Of a DNA stretch of 64,000 nucleotides, positions 12,601 through 49,830 are shown piece after piece. Each line of letters starts with the position of its first letter. The stretch's first letter is position 1. The notes beneath the pieces are model-generated. The model had not been told where the DNA came from. It made no database searches and saw nothing but the letters and a program-made list of their open reading frames with translations. Source of the stretch: Pampus argenteus (taxonomy: Eukaryota; Chordata; Actinopteri; Scombriformes; Stromateidae); NCBI GenBank assembly GCA_036937835.1, contig CM072862.1, positions 25,007,001-25,071,000 on the forward strand. Direction: 5' to 3'. The position numbers were made by a program, and so were the translations under genes.

Positions 12601-13595
12601 TGAATTTAAGGTCAACAGCGTGTCGATGTGGCTGCTGGTCGCCTGATATAATATAGACTCACCCTGTACGAGCGATCCTTGTCTTAATTACAGCAAAGAA
12701 CAAAGTAAAGCCTCTGAACGTCCCGATCTCAGGCAAATTAGAGAGCAAGTCACATCAGCGCCGCTCTGAAGGTGAGTTGCATGTGAATACGAAGGAACAA
12801 TCTGACTTTTTGATAAACACATGAGAACATCACTCAATTTCTTAAAATAGGTCTTGGAAGTGTTTTAGCGTAGCTTAGCACAAAGACTGGAAGCGGGTGG
12901 AAACTGCTAGCCCAGCTCTGTTGAAAGTAAATGAAAATGTATGCGCACAGTAGAACTTAATTTATCTTACTTGTAATATAAAATATGCTTAAATATCAAA
13001 ATCGTGATGGGGTGCTACATTGCGCCCTCTACTGGCCAGCTGCTAACACTGCTGCCCGCCAAAGTCACGATAATGAGACTAAATGCCCCCTCAGGTATCG
13101 TCATCAGGCCAAGGAACTGTGTGCTGAAACAATTAGTCGATTAATTGATAAGTCAATTCAATATTCTGATAATTGATTAATCATTTAAGTCTTTTTTTTT
13201 AACAAAAATGCCAAACAATTTACAGTTTCCTCATCTTTGTCTCATTATGTTTGAATCAAATATCTGTTGGTTGGACAAAATAAGACAATTGATGGAAATT
13301 GTGAGGAGTATTTTTCACTATTTAATCCCAGAATACTGAATCCAGGCTTGTTTTTATTCTGAAGATGTTATTAGATGTCAGTCATCTCCTGCTCGTCGGA
13401 GATGGTTTGAGGTTGAAGGAGGTTTGTTCTCACACAATCAGCAGAGCCTCTCCGTCAGTGTGTTTGTGCGTCACAGTTTGTAGTGATGAGGTGCTTCAGA
13501 GTCTGAGGTGCAGGGCAAAGTGGGGCCGCAGGGATCGTGGAGAGGCCTCAACGAGCCCGAATCAATCAGACCGAGGATTAACATGCAGATGGGAC

Positions 13596-13664
<69 letters not shown>

Positions 13665-15778
13665 GCCTTTTCCTCCATTAGTAGAGCACGTTAATCTCCA
13701 AACACTCCAATCACTCCCACTTGTACTTCATGCTGGCCCACACAGCATAATAATTGTGCTGAAACGAATCAATGTTTATGTTCACATTACAACATGTTCT
13801 GTTTCTTATTAAAGTGTCTCGAAAACTTCAGGATTCAGACAAAGTGAAGACATTAAGTTACTCAACGACGTGCTGAAAGTCAATCCTGAAGTACTTCTAC
13901 ATATATGTGCTGTGTTTGTGTTTGAGGAGACATGCATCCGTGTAATTCAGCGTGTTCTTCATCTTTTTATTTAGATGTTGACCACAAGCCAAAGTCTGAG
14001 CAGGTCAGTGCAGCCGAGCCGTCCACCTCACAGCCTCCGAAGCCCGAGGAGACGTCTGAGAAGACAGCCGACCAGCCGGAAGAGTCAAAGGTAGATGATT
14101 TCAACTTCCTCTGCCCTCATCTGATAGCAGAAATATTGGAAACAGAGGCCACTAACTGAAAAAATGCTCAGACAGGTTTTAATTGATGGGATTTATTTTC
14201 TTGTGATTTATTTTTTCTCACTCGTGTGTTTGTTTCTTTCCTGCAGGTGGCAGCTTCAGCAGGGGGATCCGAGGGTTCGGACGGCAGCTCCGAGGACGAG
14301 AGCGATGACGAAGAAAGCAGCGACTCCAGTGGGAGTGGAGGAGGCGACACTGACGACGATGGAGACAAAGAGGAAGAGGAAAAGGAGGAAGAGGAAGAGA
14401 ACGAGCCGTTGTCTTTAAAATGGCCTGAAACCCCACGCAAGCAAGCTACCTATCTCTTCCTGCTGCCTATCGTGTTCCCACTGTGGCTCACGCTGCCAGA
14501 CGTCCGTAATCTGGTGCGTAACAACCCGTCTTCATCATCACCGTAGCAACCATAGGGACCATAGCAACCAGAGCCTCATCATTAAAGAGGCCTGCTGGTG
14601 AACAAAAGTGAACAAATGAAAAACGTCTAAAAAAAATTAAATAAATTTAGTATTTCAAGTGTGACCCTCTGTCGTGTACAAAATATTATAAAACTATATA
14701 TTAGACAGATTTCTACAGATGTTTACATGACAGGTCATAATATTCTGTGGCTGAACATCTACTCAGTATCAACTTCTTTTCCAGGCATCAACGAGATATT
14801 TTGCCATTACGTTTATCGGCTCCATTTTGTGGATCGGAGTTTTCTCCTACCTGATGGTGTGGTGGGCTCATCAGGTCGGTGTTTATTTATTTATTTATTT
14901 ATTTATTCTTCTTTTACAAAAGAAAGAAAATAAATACAAGGTTTAACATGCTACACTGATACCTCACAGATTTGGTTTTGAGTAAGACCAAAAGCCCCCA
15001 AAAATGTGAAAAATGTGGTGTAAAAAACCCACAACTGCTATAAATTTAACCACCAGCTGTTTACACATGTTCCTGCTTACAGGTGGGTGAGACTGTTGGC
15101 ATCTCAGAGGAAATCATGGGCCTGACGATCCTGGCAGCCGGGACATCCATCCCTGACCTGATCACCAGTGTGATTGTAGCCCGGAAAGGTCTCGGGGACA
15201 TGGCGGTGTCCAGCTCAGTCGGCAGTAACATCTTTGACATCACTATAGGGTGAGTGAGGATCATTAAAGTTAAGCAAAACATTATATTTTCAGATTTCGT
15301 AAGCAAGCGAAAGCAACTACAAAGTAAAAAGCGTTAGGGCCTAAAATTGAGCCCTGAGGCACACCGACTGTATTATTAGCAGATAAAGAGATAAAACTGA
15401 GGCAAGAATAACATAAGAGACGTTATCGCTATGAGATTTGTTTGATTTCTGGTGGATATAGAATATGTTATATCGAACCGTTTAGTCCTGATCCGTAAAC
15501 TGAAACACATCACGTCTTCTTCTTTTAGTCTGCCAGTCCCGTGGCTCATATACACTGCACTGCACAACGGTGAGCCGGTGACCGTCAGCTCCAACGGCCT
15601 GTTCTGCGCCATCGTGCTGCTCTTCCTCATGCTCCTCTTCGTCATCATTTCCATCGCCATCTGTCGCTGGAAGATGAGCCGAATGCTGGGCCTCACCATG
15701 TTTGTACTGTACTTTGTGTTCCTAGTTCTCAGCGTCCTGCTGGAGGATCGCATCATCAACTGCCCCATTTCGATCTGA
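5651..15778 (+). CDS. slc24a1: Na+/Ca2+,K+ exchanger 1 (NCKX1), complete, 750 residues
   Basis: Ten coding exons join to 2253 nt in one frame: 5651-6613, 8355-8516, 10460-10568, 12150-12200, 12694-12771, 13975-14090, 14247-14513, 14785-14874, 15083-15249 and 15529-15778. The protein extrudes Ca2+ and K+ in exchange for Na+ across the plasma membrane, classically in rod outer segments. An N-terminal hydrophobic segment (residues 14-31) precedes an extracellular region with N-glycosylation sites NET (65) and NRT (87) and a Pro/Thr-rich stretch (101-125). The alpha-1 repeat (about 182-229) holds GGSAPELFTSLIG with ion-site Glu198. The alpha-2 repeat (about 625-664) holds AAGTSIPDLITS with Asp637. 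Between them is a cytoplasmic loop ending in an acidic tract (about 505-547). The last exons (PLSLKWPET, YLMVWWAHQ, LEDRIINCP) match vertebrate NCKX1. It is shorter than mammalian NCKX1, which has a longer extracellular region and loop. NCKX2 is the main alternative, but gene order argues for slc24a1. Confidence 0.93.
6614..8354 (+). other. slc24a1: slc24a1 intron after large exon
   Basis: 1741-base intron without coding signal. It contains a (CA)n tract at 7271-7289 and a MITE-like palindromic element at 7603-7747, which is listed separately. Confidence 0.8.
7603..7747. mobile_element. MITE-like palindromic element, copy 1
   Basis: The ends form an imperfect terminal inverted repeat. CCTAGGATGG begins at 7603 and the far end CCATCCTAGG closes at 7747; further in, GGCATGACCC pairs with GGGTCATGAC with one mismatch. 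Inside is a second inverted pair, CTCTGATT (7633-7640) and AATCAGAG (7703-7710). The central ACCCAACCAATGA is shared with the copy at 57572-57681. There is no coding capacity. Short length, inverted ends and a second copy suggest a non-autonomous DNA transposon. The superfamily is unknown and no clear target duplication was seen. Confidence 0.6.
8666..8812. mobile_element. degenerate AT-rich dispersed repeat fragment
   Basis: The stretch has several ATCACAATAT/ATATTGTGAT inverted motifs around GACCAAATACCTCAATATTG. That phrase resembles a dispersed fish element (probably a non-autonomous DNA transposon) that I recall only approximately. No coding or intact ends are seen. Confidence 0.4.
8839..8993. 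mobile_element. short retroposed repeat with flanking 16-bp direct repeats
   Basis: GACATAGACAAAAGGC occurs exactly at 8839-8854 and again at 8978-8993. It brackets 123 bases that include GAAGCCTCTTGGATGAGAGG, a phrase common in dispersed fish repeats. The layout fits a target-site duplication from retroposition. The element itself may end in CACAGACA, in which case the true duplication could be a few bases shorter. Confidence 0.55.
9500..10000 (+). mobile_element. Tc1/mariner transposon relic (transposase C-terminus and right end)
   Basis: An 88-residue open frame (9504-9770) holds GGGSVMLWARF, a version of the conserved Tc1 transposase GGGSVMVW motif, and NPCHTAENV, a decayed form of the DPKHTA region near a catalytic Asp. 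After a stop, decayed coding continues (about 9775-9960). The right end at about 9960-9995 (GGTTTTAATGTTGTGGCTGA) resembles the terminal repeat of fish Tc1-like elements. The left end and the N-terminal half are missing, so it cannot be active. It lies in an slc24a1 intron in the same orientation as the gene. Confidence 0.7.
10569..12149 (+). other. slc24a1: slc24a1 intron with a GC-richer candidate regulatory block
   Basis: 1581-base intron. About 11000-11300 is markedly GC-richer than its flanks and contains an AP-1/MARE-like TGACTCA (11044-11050) and the imperfect palindrome GCTGATCCTTAATCAGC (11144-11160). About 11530-11740 resembles a decayed copy of the dispersed CGATTAAT-type repeat listed elsewhere. 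Confidence 0.5.
11530..11740. mobile_element. decayed CGATTAAT-type dispersed fish repeat
   Basis: The opening (GCTGCAAATAATAATCAGTC) and a later AATTGATCTAAAATCGATAA resemble a very common teleost interspersed repeat that I recall for its clustered cgattaatcgatt words. It is heavily diverged and family assignment is tentative. Confidence 0.35.
12150..12200 (+). CDS. slc24a1: slc24a1 51-nt cassette-type exon
   Basis: Encodes the loop residues read as ETSFNGDVRGEGSVQSK. It starts and ends in phase 1, so skipping it keeps the frame. Acceptor TTTCTGTCAG and donor GTAAGA are both good. It belongs to the poorly conserved cytoplasmic loop between the two membrane clusters. Confidence 0.75.
12694..12771 (+). 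CDS. slc24a1: slc24a1 78-nt cassette-type exon
   Basis: Encodes a basic, serine-containing loop segment (KNKVKPLNVPISGKLESK within it). It is bounded by phase 1 on both sides, so it can be spliced in or out without a frameshift. Acceptor TTAATTACAG and donor GTGAGT. Confidence 0.75.
13120..13310. mobile_element. CGATTAAT-type dispersed fish repeat
   Basis: ACAATTAGTCGATTAATTGA, then GATAATTGATTAATCATTTA, then AAATGCCAAACA and GGTTGGACAAAATAAGACAA follow in the order I recall for a very common teleost interspersed repeat. It is non-coding, and the family name is not certain. Confidence 0.55.
13598..13660. repeat. (TG)31 microsatellite
   Basis: Uninterrupted 63-base dinucleotide tract in an slc24a1 intron. 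It is among the longest perfect repeats in the window. Confidence 0.95.
14247..14513 (+). CDS. slc24a1: slc24a1 exon with acidic tract and start of second membrane bundle
   Basis: Encodes residues 494-582. The first half is Ser/Asp/Glu-rich and ends in a run of glutamates and ENEP. The second half, LSLKWPETPRKQATYLF then LPIVFPLWLTLPDVR, is the near-invariant entry to the C-terminal membrane cluster of NCKX1. The glutamate-rich run just before PLSL is a recognised feature of this protein. Confidence 0.9.
14882..14907. repeat. (TTTA)n tract
   Basis: About six tetranucleotide units in the short slc24a1 intron that follows exon 14785-14874. Confidence 0.9.
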
Positions 15779-17020
15779 GCGGACGAGTCCAGGCGGAGAG
15801 CGGAACGACCGCCCTGCACGCAACTTAGTACGTGCAGACAGGATTGATACTGTACGTAGGATATTTTTAGATAGTAAAACCAAACCAAATGTCAAAAGGA
15901 TCAACCCGGTGCAGGTAAACACGATTACGATTACAACGAGCAATGATGTTAAAGGAAAAATCCACCCTCGATGCAGCTTTACATAATCAGCATTTTCCAG
16001 CTGCTATTTTCAGATACCTGTTGTATGTAATTATTTTTCTGTATTTGCAGTATTATGTTCACTGGATTTACCCTCCACCATTTTTTATTTGAGTGTCTAA
16101 AGTTGTGTTTATGACCATTAAAATACAGAGAAGTGAATAAGAGAGCGATTTCAGACACATCACTTGTGTACAAAATTTCCTAATTGGTTTCCTACATTTC
16201 CCAGAATGCATTTATGCAAGCCGCTGTCAGTCGGGAAGTTGGAGAGGCTGCAGAGGTGTTTTTTCTTCATTCTGTATTTCAACAAATTGCAAAGTCAAAA
16301 GGTTGTTTTATGTAGCAAAACAAGATAGCTAGTTTTTTGGTTTTTTTTACAAACTAAAGCAAAGAGGGGACACAAATTAAACTGCTAATTGAGTATTTTA
16401 TTAGAAATATAACAACATAACAGCATGGACTGCAACCTCCTGCAGGAAGAGGCCAGTTGAACCACTGGAGGAGTTTATTTTTTGGTTTGGCTGGACATGA
16501 CAATAATAAAAATATAGAAAAATCGCCAACGTTATACTTTATATTATTTTAAATTAAAGTTAAATGCAACTTGTGGCTGCAATTCCTCCACGTATGACTA
16601 TGAACACAGTTAAGTGTGTAAACTGTGTTAGGGTGGGTTTTTTCCTTAAAGGTGAGGTGACTTTAATAGGTTAAATAAACTCTGTCCTTTTAACCGTTGA
16701 CGGTACAGATTCACTGTGCAGCACTTCAAAACTACTGGATGCAACTTCTGAACTGTATCCCTCAAACTCTGTTCTGTATTCAACCAAACTAGTGTTTGTT
16801 CGTGTTCAGTGTGTAAAGAAAGTTTTTGTGTGGAAAAAAAACAAACAAATCTCATTGAGTCAACAGAACTGGTGGTTGTCTGTATGTCAGGTAAATGTGT
16901 CCTAGCTGTGAGAAAAACCCTGACAGGTGTCACGTAAAGATGTCTCCGTCTCGTTCAATGCTCTTGTTGGATTGAAGTGGATGCAAACTCCATTAAAATT
17001 CATGCTGCAATAAATTATTT
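15779..17020 (+). other. slc24a1: slc24a1 3' UTR with poly(A) signal
   Basis: Non-coding after TGA at 15776-15778. AATAAA at 17009-17014 is a good poly(A) signal, giving a 3' UTR of about 1.24 kb. The end is inferred from the hexamer only. Confidence 0.55.
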
Positions 17021-17474
17021 TTTTAACAGTGAACTGTGTGCAGTTTATGTTTATTTACACACACAAAACAAAATATCTGTCAATGTCTATAAATGTAATG
17101 TGAGGAAAGGTTTCTGTATCTTCATTTCTCTTAAGTCTGGTGCACAATAGAGGATTTTCAAAAGTCACAAAAATGTGATCAAACTGCGATCAATAGTTTT
17201 GATTGTGGAGAGCAACGTACATTAGCACGGAGCAATCGAGCCATACTTGATGTTTGGCTTGGACATGGATTCATACCGCTGAATAACAGCGAACTAGCTT
17301 GATGGTAGCTAGCGGTTAGCAGGACGGCCATGATGGTTTGCTTGTGCTAGCATAGTCCCAGATAGCTAGCATATTATCTTGCTAGCTACATTAGCTCAAC
17401 AACTACAGTACTTTAAAAGTTGAATTAAAGATGGCAACAATGAATAAAGAAGCGTAAAGTGAGTTTAGGTGATT
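17021..17474. other. tail-to-tail spacer between slc24a1 and dennd4a
   Basis: About 450 bases separate two convergent poly(A) signals. A run of GCTAGC-like words at 17290-17400 is locally repetitive. No gene is seen. Confidence 0.5.
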
Positions 17475-20225
17475 TTTATTTACAGTTAAACAGTCCTGAA
17501 GATCCGATCTCTGTACGAACCTTCAACCACATCAAAAAGGACGTTTTACATGTGTGAATAAAACGCTATAAAATGTGATTTCTACAAAGGGCGAGTTCAA
17601 ATGTACAGGGCCCCAGATTATTCTGTAAAATCATTCATTTGTACAACTTTTTTTAATTTTTTTTTTAGCTTTTCTTTAAAACAACAAAAGTCCACAGATG
17701 AGCGGCAGCTTTTCCGAGCTGCTGACATCGAAGTCGATGTTTCCTCTCCTGGACCTGCCGGGTCGATGAGATTTCAAGCTCAATGCAGTTACTTCTTCTT
17801 CTTTTCTTTTTTTTTTTTTGTGGGGGCAAAGTGCAACTTCCTGACTTTTCCAGGACTGTTTTTCACACGTGGTTATTATTCATAAGACCTTTGAGTTTCG
17901 CCTCGAGGTCCTCCTTCCACCATCATGACAGTCTGTCAGTCATCATGTTAATGTTTTTACAAGCCAGAATATTAAAATCCAGTTCTATCCAGAATATTTT
18001 GGTCAGGATTTTTATTTTTTTTATTTTTTAAACCGCCCACTGAATCTCATAAATTCAAAACTTTAACATTAAAATGAATTCATGCTAATGTGTGCAGAGA
18101 TTCGTATACGGATCCAGATGAAAACAATCACACACATACAAGCAAACATCGAGATATACATTTACAAATCTCTGCTCACGTTTGAGTCACGTTTTTTAAG
18201 TTTTACATTTAACAGCCTCAAGGTGAAAGTTAAACAAACCTAATCTGATTTCTATAGTGTCAACATTGAATCGGTATAAAGACATCTGTGTGTCTCTTGT
18301 GTCCTGTGGAGTTTCTAACCTCTAGCAGCACTACGGAGCCGTTATTTATATCAGCGAGTCCCTGTTTTATTTGTCTTTGTGGACGCTGATGAACGCAGAA
18401 TCTAAAGGGGCATTGCAAATGTTTTTTTTTCAGGAAGGAAACACATTCAACACTTTTGTTAGACCTCAAGGATACACACAACTAGAAAAATCTACAAAAC
18501 TAACCTACCATCTGTCCTGTACCCTCGGCTATATATTTTTTTATATATATATGGGTTGGGATATTTTCAAACGTTTTCCCTGAAATTGAAATGACTTTTT
18601 ACAGAACTGGTTGGTAAAAACAAAAACAATGACAGACATCAACTTAACTATAATGAAACCTGGGAAAACTCACAGAAACTAACTTCTGGTGCAAAACACA
18701 TGTAAATAACTCAGAGTTCATCAGTTTGTACCGTTCAGTTAATGAGAGAATATATCGTCACTCACATATGAACCAAAGGCTGGTTTTACAATTTGTACCA
18801 CAGATGTAAAAGAAAACCATGAACGTATAAATGAACTAGTGACAACGTGACAGAGTGAAGGCTTTTCTTTTCTCAGATATCAAGTTTTCCTGCATAACGA
18901 AGGGTTAATATGGGTTTGAGTCAAAGTAATTGAACAAAAAAAAAATCTCCCAAGAAATAAAAGAATAAATAAATATTCTCACTTTTCTTTTGTTTCAGTT
19001 CAAGCTTTGTGTCATGAAAAAAACTGAATATTATAATTGGATGTGAAGCTCTGGTAGAGTTTTATTATTATACGTTTTTAATTTCACTTTCAATTTATTT
19101 ATTTTTTTTGGGAAACTTTGTTCAATAATTATGATACAAATATCAATACCATAAATTATTAGCTACATTGTGGGATCGTTCATGTTCAGTTTTACCTCCC
19201 AGTGAAGTAACTGAGATCATCTGGATAAACGTGACTTTGTTCTCAGACGTCAGCAATAATTTGGTGAATTAATTTAAGAAATGTCTAGTATGGTGACCAC
19301 AGCGAGTATTAAATCACCTAAAAGTAAAGTGATTTTTTTTTTTTTTTCGTATTTTCGGGGTAAACCGTTCGTTCTGTAGTGAGCTCACTTCTCGTAACGA
19401 CAGAAGTTAATGTAAACGACACCTGTAGCATCATACGTGTGTGTTTCAGTCGGCACATGTTTAGTACACGAAGTTAATACTGATAAATGCTTCTGTGGCC
19501 AACAACAAAAAGAAAGATGTTCATAAGAACAACGTATCATCGACGTAAAAAAAAAACTAACCAAGACTTTAAATGAGTTTAAATTAAATTAAACACAGCG
19601 GACATTTATCTTCAGACTCTGGACTAACATTAGAGGCTTAAAAACAGTCTAAGTGGTTTTAAACTTTTTTTTTTTTTTTTTCCCAACAGACACTAAACTG
19701 CAACAGACTTTTTCCACATGTTGTTTGTTGGAAATGAGCAGCGAGCGTTCAGGTTGTTCTGGTTTAACCTGCGAGACGACAACACCGAACATGAAAACAC
19801 TACGTCAGACAAAAAAAACAAAAAAAAAACAAGAAGACGCTAGAATAAATAAAGCTTAGTTTGTATAAATAGAATTCAAGTTAAAATATTGCTAATATTA
19901 GTCTTTATATGCTGTATAAATGTTGCATTTTAATAAAAACCCCTTTGCTGCTGCGTATGTACAGTATAATCTGTATAATCTGGATTCCAGAGTCAACAGC
20001 CGAGATGAAGTGTTGTTTATGAACGCTGTGAGCCGGTTAGTCGTGATAAACTCTGTCGTTTTAATTTGTGTGTTTGACGCGGCTACATAACGCTGTCAAC
20101 TGTTTCTCGATCGAGTCTTTAACGAAACTTGAACATTCACAGTCTTCCGAAAGGTTTCCTGAGCTCGTCTTTAAAGCAATGACTCGGGTGTTGAGAGTTA
20201 AACCCTGCTGTGTGAAGGTGAGCGT
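17475..20225 (-). other. dennd4a: dennd4a 3' UTR (extent inferred)
   Basis: The minus-strand sequence after the dennd4a stop is AT-rich and non-coding. TTTATT at 17475-17480 is AATAAA on the minus strand and is the most distal candidate before slc24a1. Several other TTTATT words closer to the stop could also be used, so the true end may be nearer. Confidence 0.45.
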
Positions 20226-46886
<26,661 letters not shown>

Positions 46887-49792
46887 CTCCCATCCCCGCC
46901 GTCTGCCTGCACGGTAGCCGTGGAAAAGGAGGAAGACAGGAGGAGAGAGACAGAGAGAGGGAGGGAGGGGAGATTAATTTTGGTTGTGGTAGCAGGCACA
47001 GACGGTTCTTGCGTCCTTGCTTTGGCAGTAAAATACAAAATCTGACAGTCATAAATCTTACTGAGGGGAGGTCAGCAGAATAGCAAATGCAAAGGAGGGG
47101 TGGTGATAATGTGAAGAAGAGAGCGGCTGCAATTATGCTCCCGGCTGCCATTCACAGTTTTAGACAGTTTTAGCTGACAGTGTTTGACCAGGCCTGGCTT
47201 CAGATCACATGACCAGCTAAAGGTTCAGTGTCCCGGTTCAAGGACGCTGTGAAGCAACATGCGGCTGTGAAGTGGACAGACGTTGTTGGTGTTGAGGGTT
47301 TTGAACCTTAATCTAATTCCTAAAAATACAGGAAAAGACCTAAGAGTGCATTTTAAAAAGGGGACAGTGAGGTGTTTGATATTCTGTCTCAATTACAGGA
47401 CCGTCCCACATAAAAACCTGCTGATGAGAAGACGTGTGATACCACGGAGCCTATAAAGCAGAGTGATAAAAGCCAAACAAGTACTCTCCTTAATTTATCC
47501 TGACTGCACAACATCTCACACACCGACATGTTAACGGTATAGAAACACATAAAATCTCCAAATGACAGGAGCACATTTTCTGTGTCAGACACACAAGACG
47601 CTTCTCTGCAGGTCCGACGCTGCTCTTCACCACCGATTGTTTGCCGTGTCGTGATCACAGCACCGTTTTTCAAGAAGAGAAGAGGAGACGGGACCACTAA
47701 GTCTGAGACAAAAAAAACTACGAAAAACTATTTGGGTCAAAGACGCAACTGTGAACAAAGCTAATGGTGTGAGGAGGAAATGTGACAAAAAAAGAGCAGC
47801 TGCTGGATGCTAACAAGTGTAAGGAGATTATTACATTATTACATTACTCTCAATTTGTTATAATATACCACATAATATGTCAGATAAATAATAACAACGC
47901 TTCAGGCAGTGCGTTCGGCTCCTTTCCCCTCCGAGAACACAAAGACCAAAAAATAAATCAGCTCCCAAGATCACGTCTCACCCAATTATTTTTCTACCAT
48001 AATGTGTTTAGACATTATTTGCCTTGAGCCTGATGTGATTTGGGCAAAGAGAAGCTGGATTATATTCTTCCCGTTTCTTCTTTCTTCTGTTTTGCTTAAT
48101 GCTGAAGAACAAAGAAATACTGCAAGTCAGTTCTGTTTTACAGTTTTTTTTATTATTTTATTGTTTTTGCAGCCTCTGGGTGTGGTGGTGTTAAGTCTCA
48201 GTCTGCCTCAGTGACCAAAATTCATCACTCAACCTCCCGACACTTGAGCCTCAGGGACACGAGTGTGTCTCTGTAGGTTAAAGTGAAACTTTACCCCACA
48301 CCAGTACGTACTCTCTCCTGTCTCCTGGTCGGTCATGCAAACACAGAACAACACGCTGGCTTCATGACAGCCCAAATCAGGAGGTGTGAGAAACCCGCAC
48401 AGCGATAAGTGGATATAATAAACACACAAACACGCGTCGTAAGGCTTTTACATCAAACACAGGAAAATGCTGCAGAGGATGTGAAAACTTCCCCGGACAG
48501 ACGTTTCATTACAACCAGATTTGTTTCTGCTCAATTTAATTCAGAATAATTCCACTGGACGAGGTCTGTGATTCCAGGCATATGTAGTAAGAGGGTGTGG
48601 GGAGGGAGGTTTAATTACGAGGGCGTCTTGGCTAAAGCTAAATGTGTTGGCTCAGGGGTAAAAAGGTAAAAAAGCTGCCAACTCCAGTCTGTGTGATGCT
48701 ATGCTAGAAAGACTCCGAGGCGACATAAATCACTGCTAGTCACTCCATTTTATAAGCCTCACCATCAGAAAGACAAAGTTTTCCTCGTCCTTCCTCATGT
48801 TGCAGGACTAACAGTCTTCAATATCAGATCAGGCGGACTGAGACTCAACATTTGGTGGAGAAAGAAAAACGTTTCTTTGTATAAATCTAACTTTTTGCGA
48901 GTTATATACAAAAAAAACAGCGACTTGTGTTTCTTTTTCTGTGTTTGTTGACGCTGGTCTGCGTCCACCTGTGAGAAACTCATGAGAAGACTGTCACAGT
49001 GCGCTCAGCTAATTTTTCATGAGCCAAGTGATGTCTGGTCAGCTGTGATAAGGCCGAACGAGTGAGGTGGATGCTGGCAGCATCACCGGTTAAACTAAGA
49101 GTGACCGCAGGGCCACACATCTGCACGACATCCTGAGTCTAGAACCAAGATCTGCTTTCAACTTCCTGTCCAACACGCAGAGCAGCTTCGTGAATGTCCC
49201 GCATTACAACACATTGGTTCAACACCCAAAGGACAGGATGTTGCTCTCTTCTCTTTGGGAAATGTTTATATGGGAATTTTAAACAATACGAAATACACAA
49301 AACGCAACAGAAATGAAAACAGGTCCACTGCTGCAAGAGGAAGCTTCACATCTTCTTAATCAAACACATCATCATCATATCAAATCCTAAATATAGATTT
49401 ATTCGGAGTGATAAAACCGACGACGCACGCGGAAAATAGAAATTTACGCACACAACACTTTGTCATTAAAAGCCTGCGTGAGAGCAAGTATCTGGAAAAG
49501 CCTGACAGCATGAAGATGAGACATCTATAGAGAGTTTTCCGCGTGTGTGTGCATGTGTGCGTGAAAGGTCCTGGGGTCACATTCCTGTATTTCACAGGCA
49601 TAATAAAAGGCAGAAACCAGTGTGGTCAACACGTGTGGTTTTGTCAGCGCCGAGACAATCGTACAAAACTCTAAAGTCATGCATTGGACAATTTAAAACT
49701 ACAATATAACATGCAATGTTTAATGAAAGCCAGGATGGAAATGCATTGGGTGTCGGCTTGTACAGCGGCTGTCTCCTATCCAGCAAATTACT

Positions 49793-49830
49793 GCTGCTTT
49801 ATTGACCCAGAGGGATTTTTTTTATTAGTC
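49793..49830 (-). mobile_element. possible retroposon 3' tail
   Basis: Read on the minus strand, an AATCCCTCTGGGTCAATAAA phrase preceded by an A-rich stretch resembles the 3' ends of fish retroposons, which I recall as a 'gggatcaataaag' type word. Only the tail is recognisable. Confidence 0.35.

Larger units (their letters stand above)
12772..13974 (+). other. slc24a1: slc24a1 intron with dispersed repeat and long (GT)n
   Basis: 1203-base intron without coding. It contains a dispersed repeat copy (about 13120-13310) and a 63-base GT tract (13598-13660). Confidence 0.75.
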
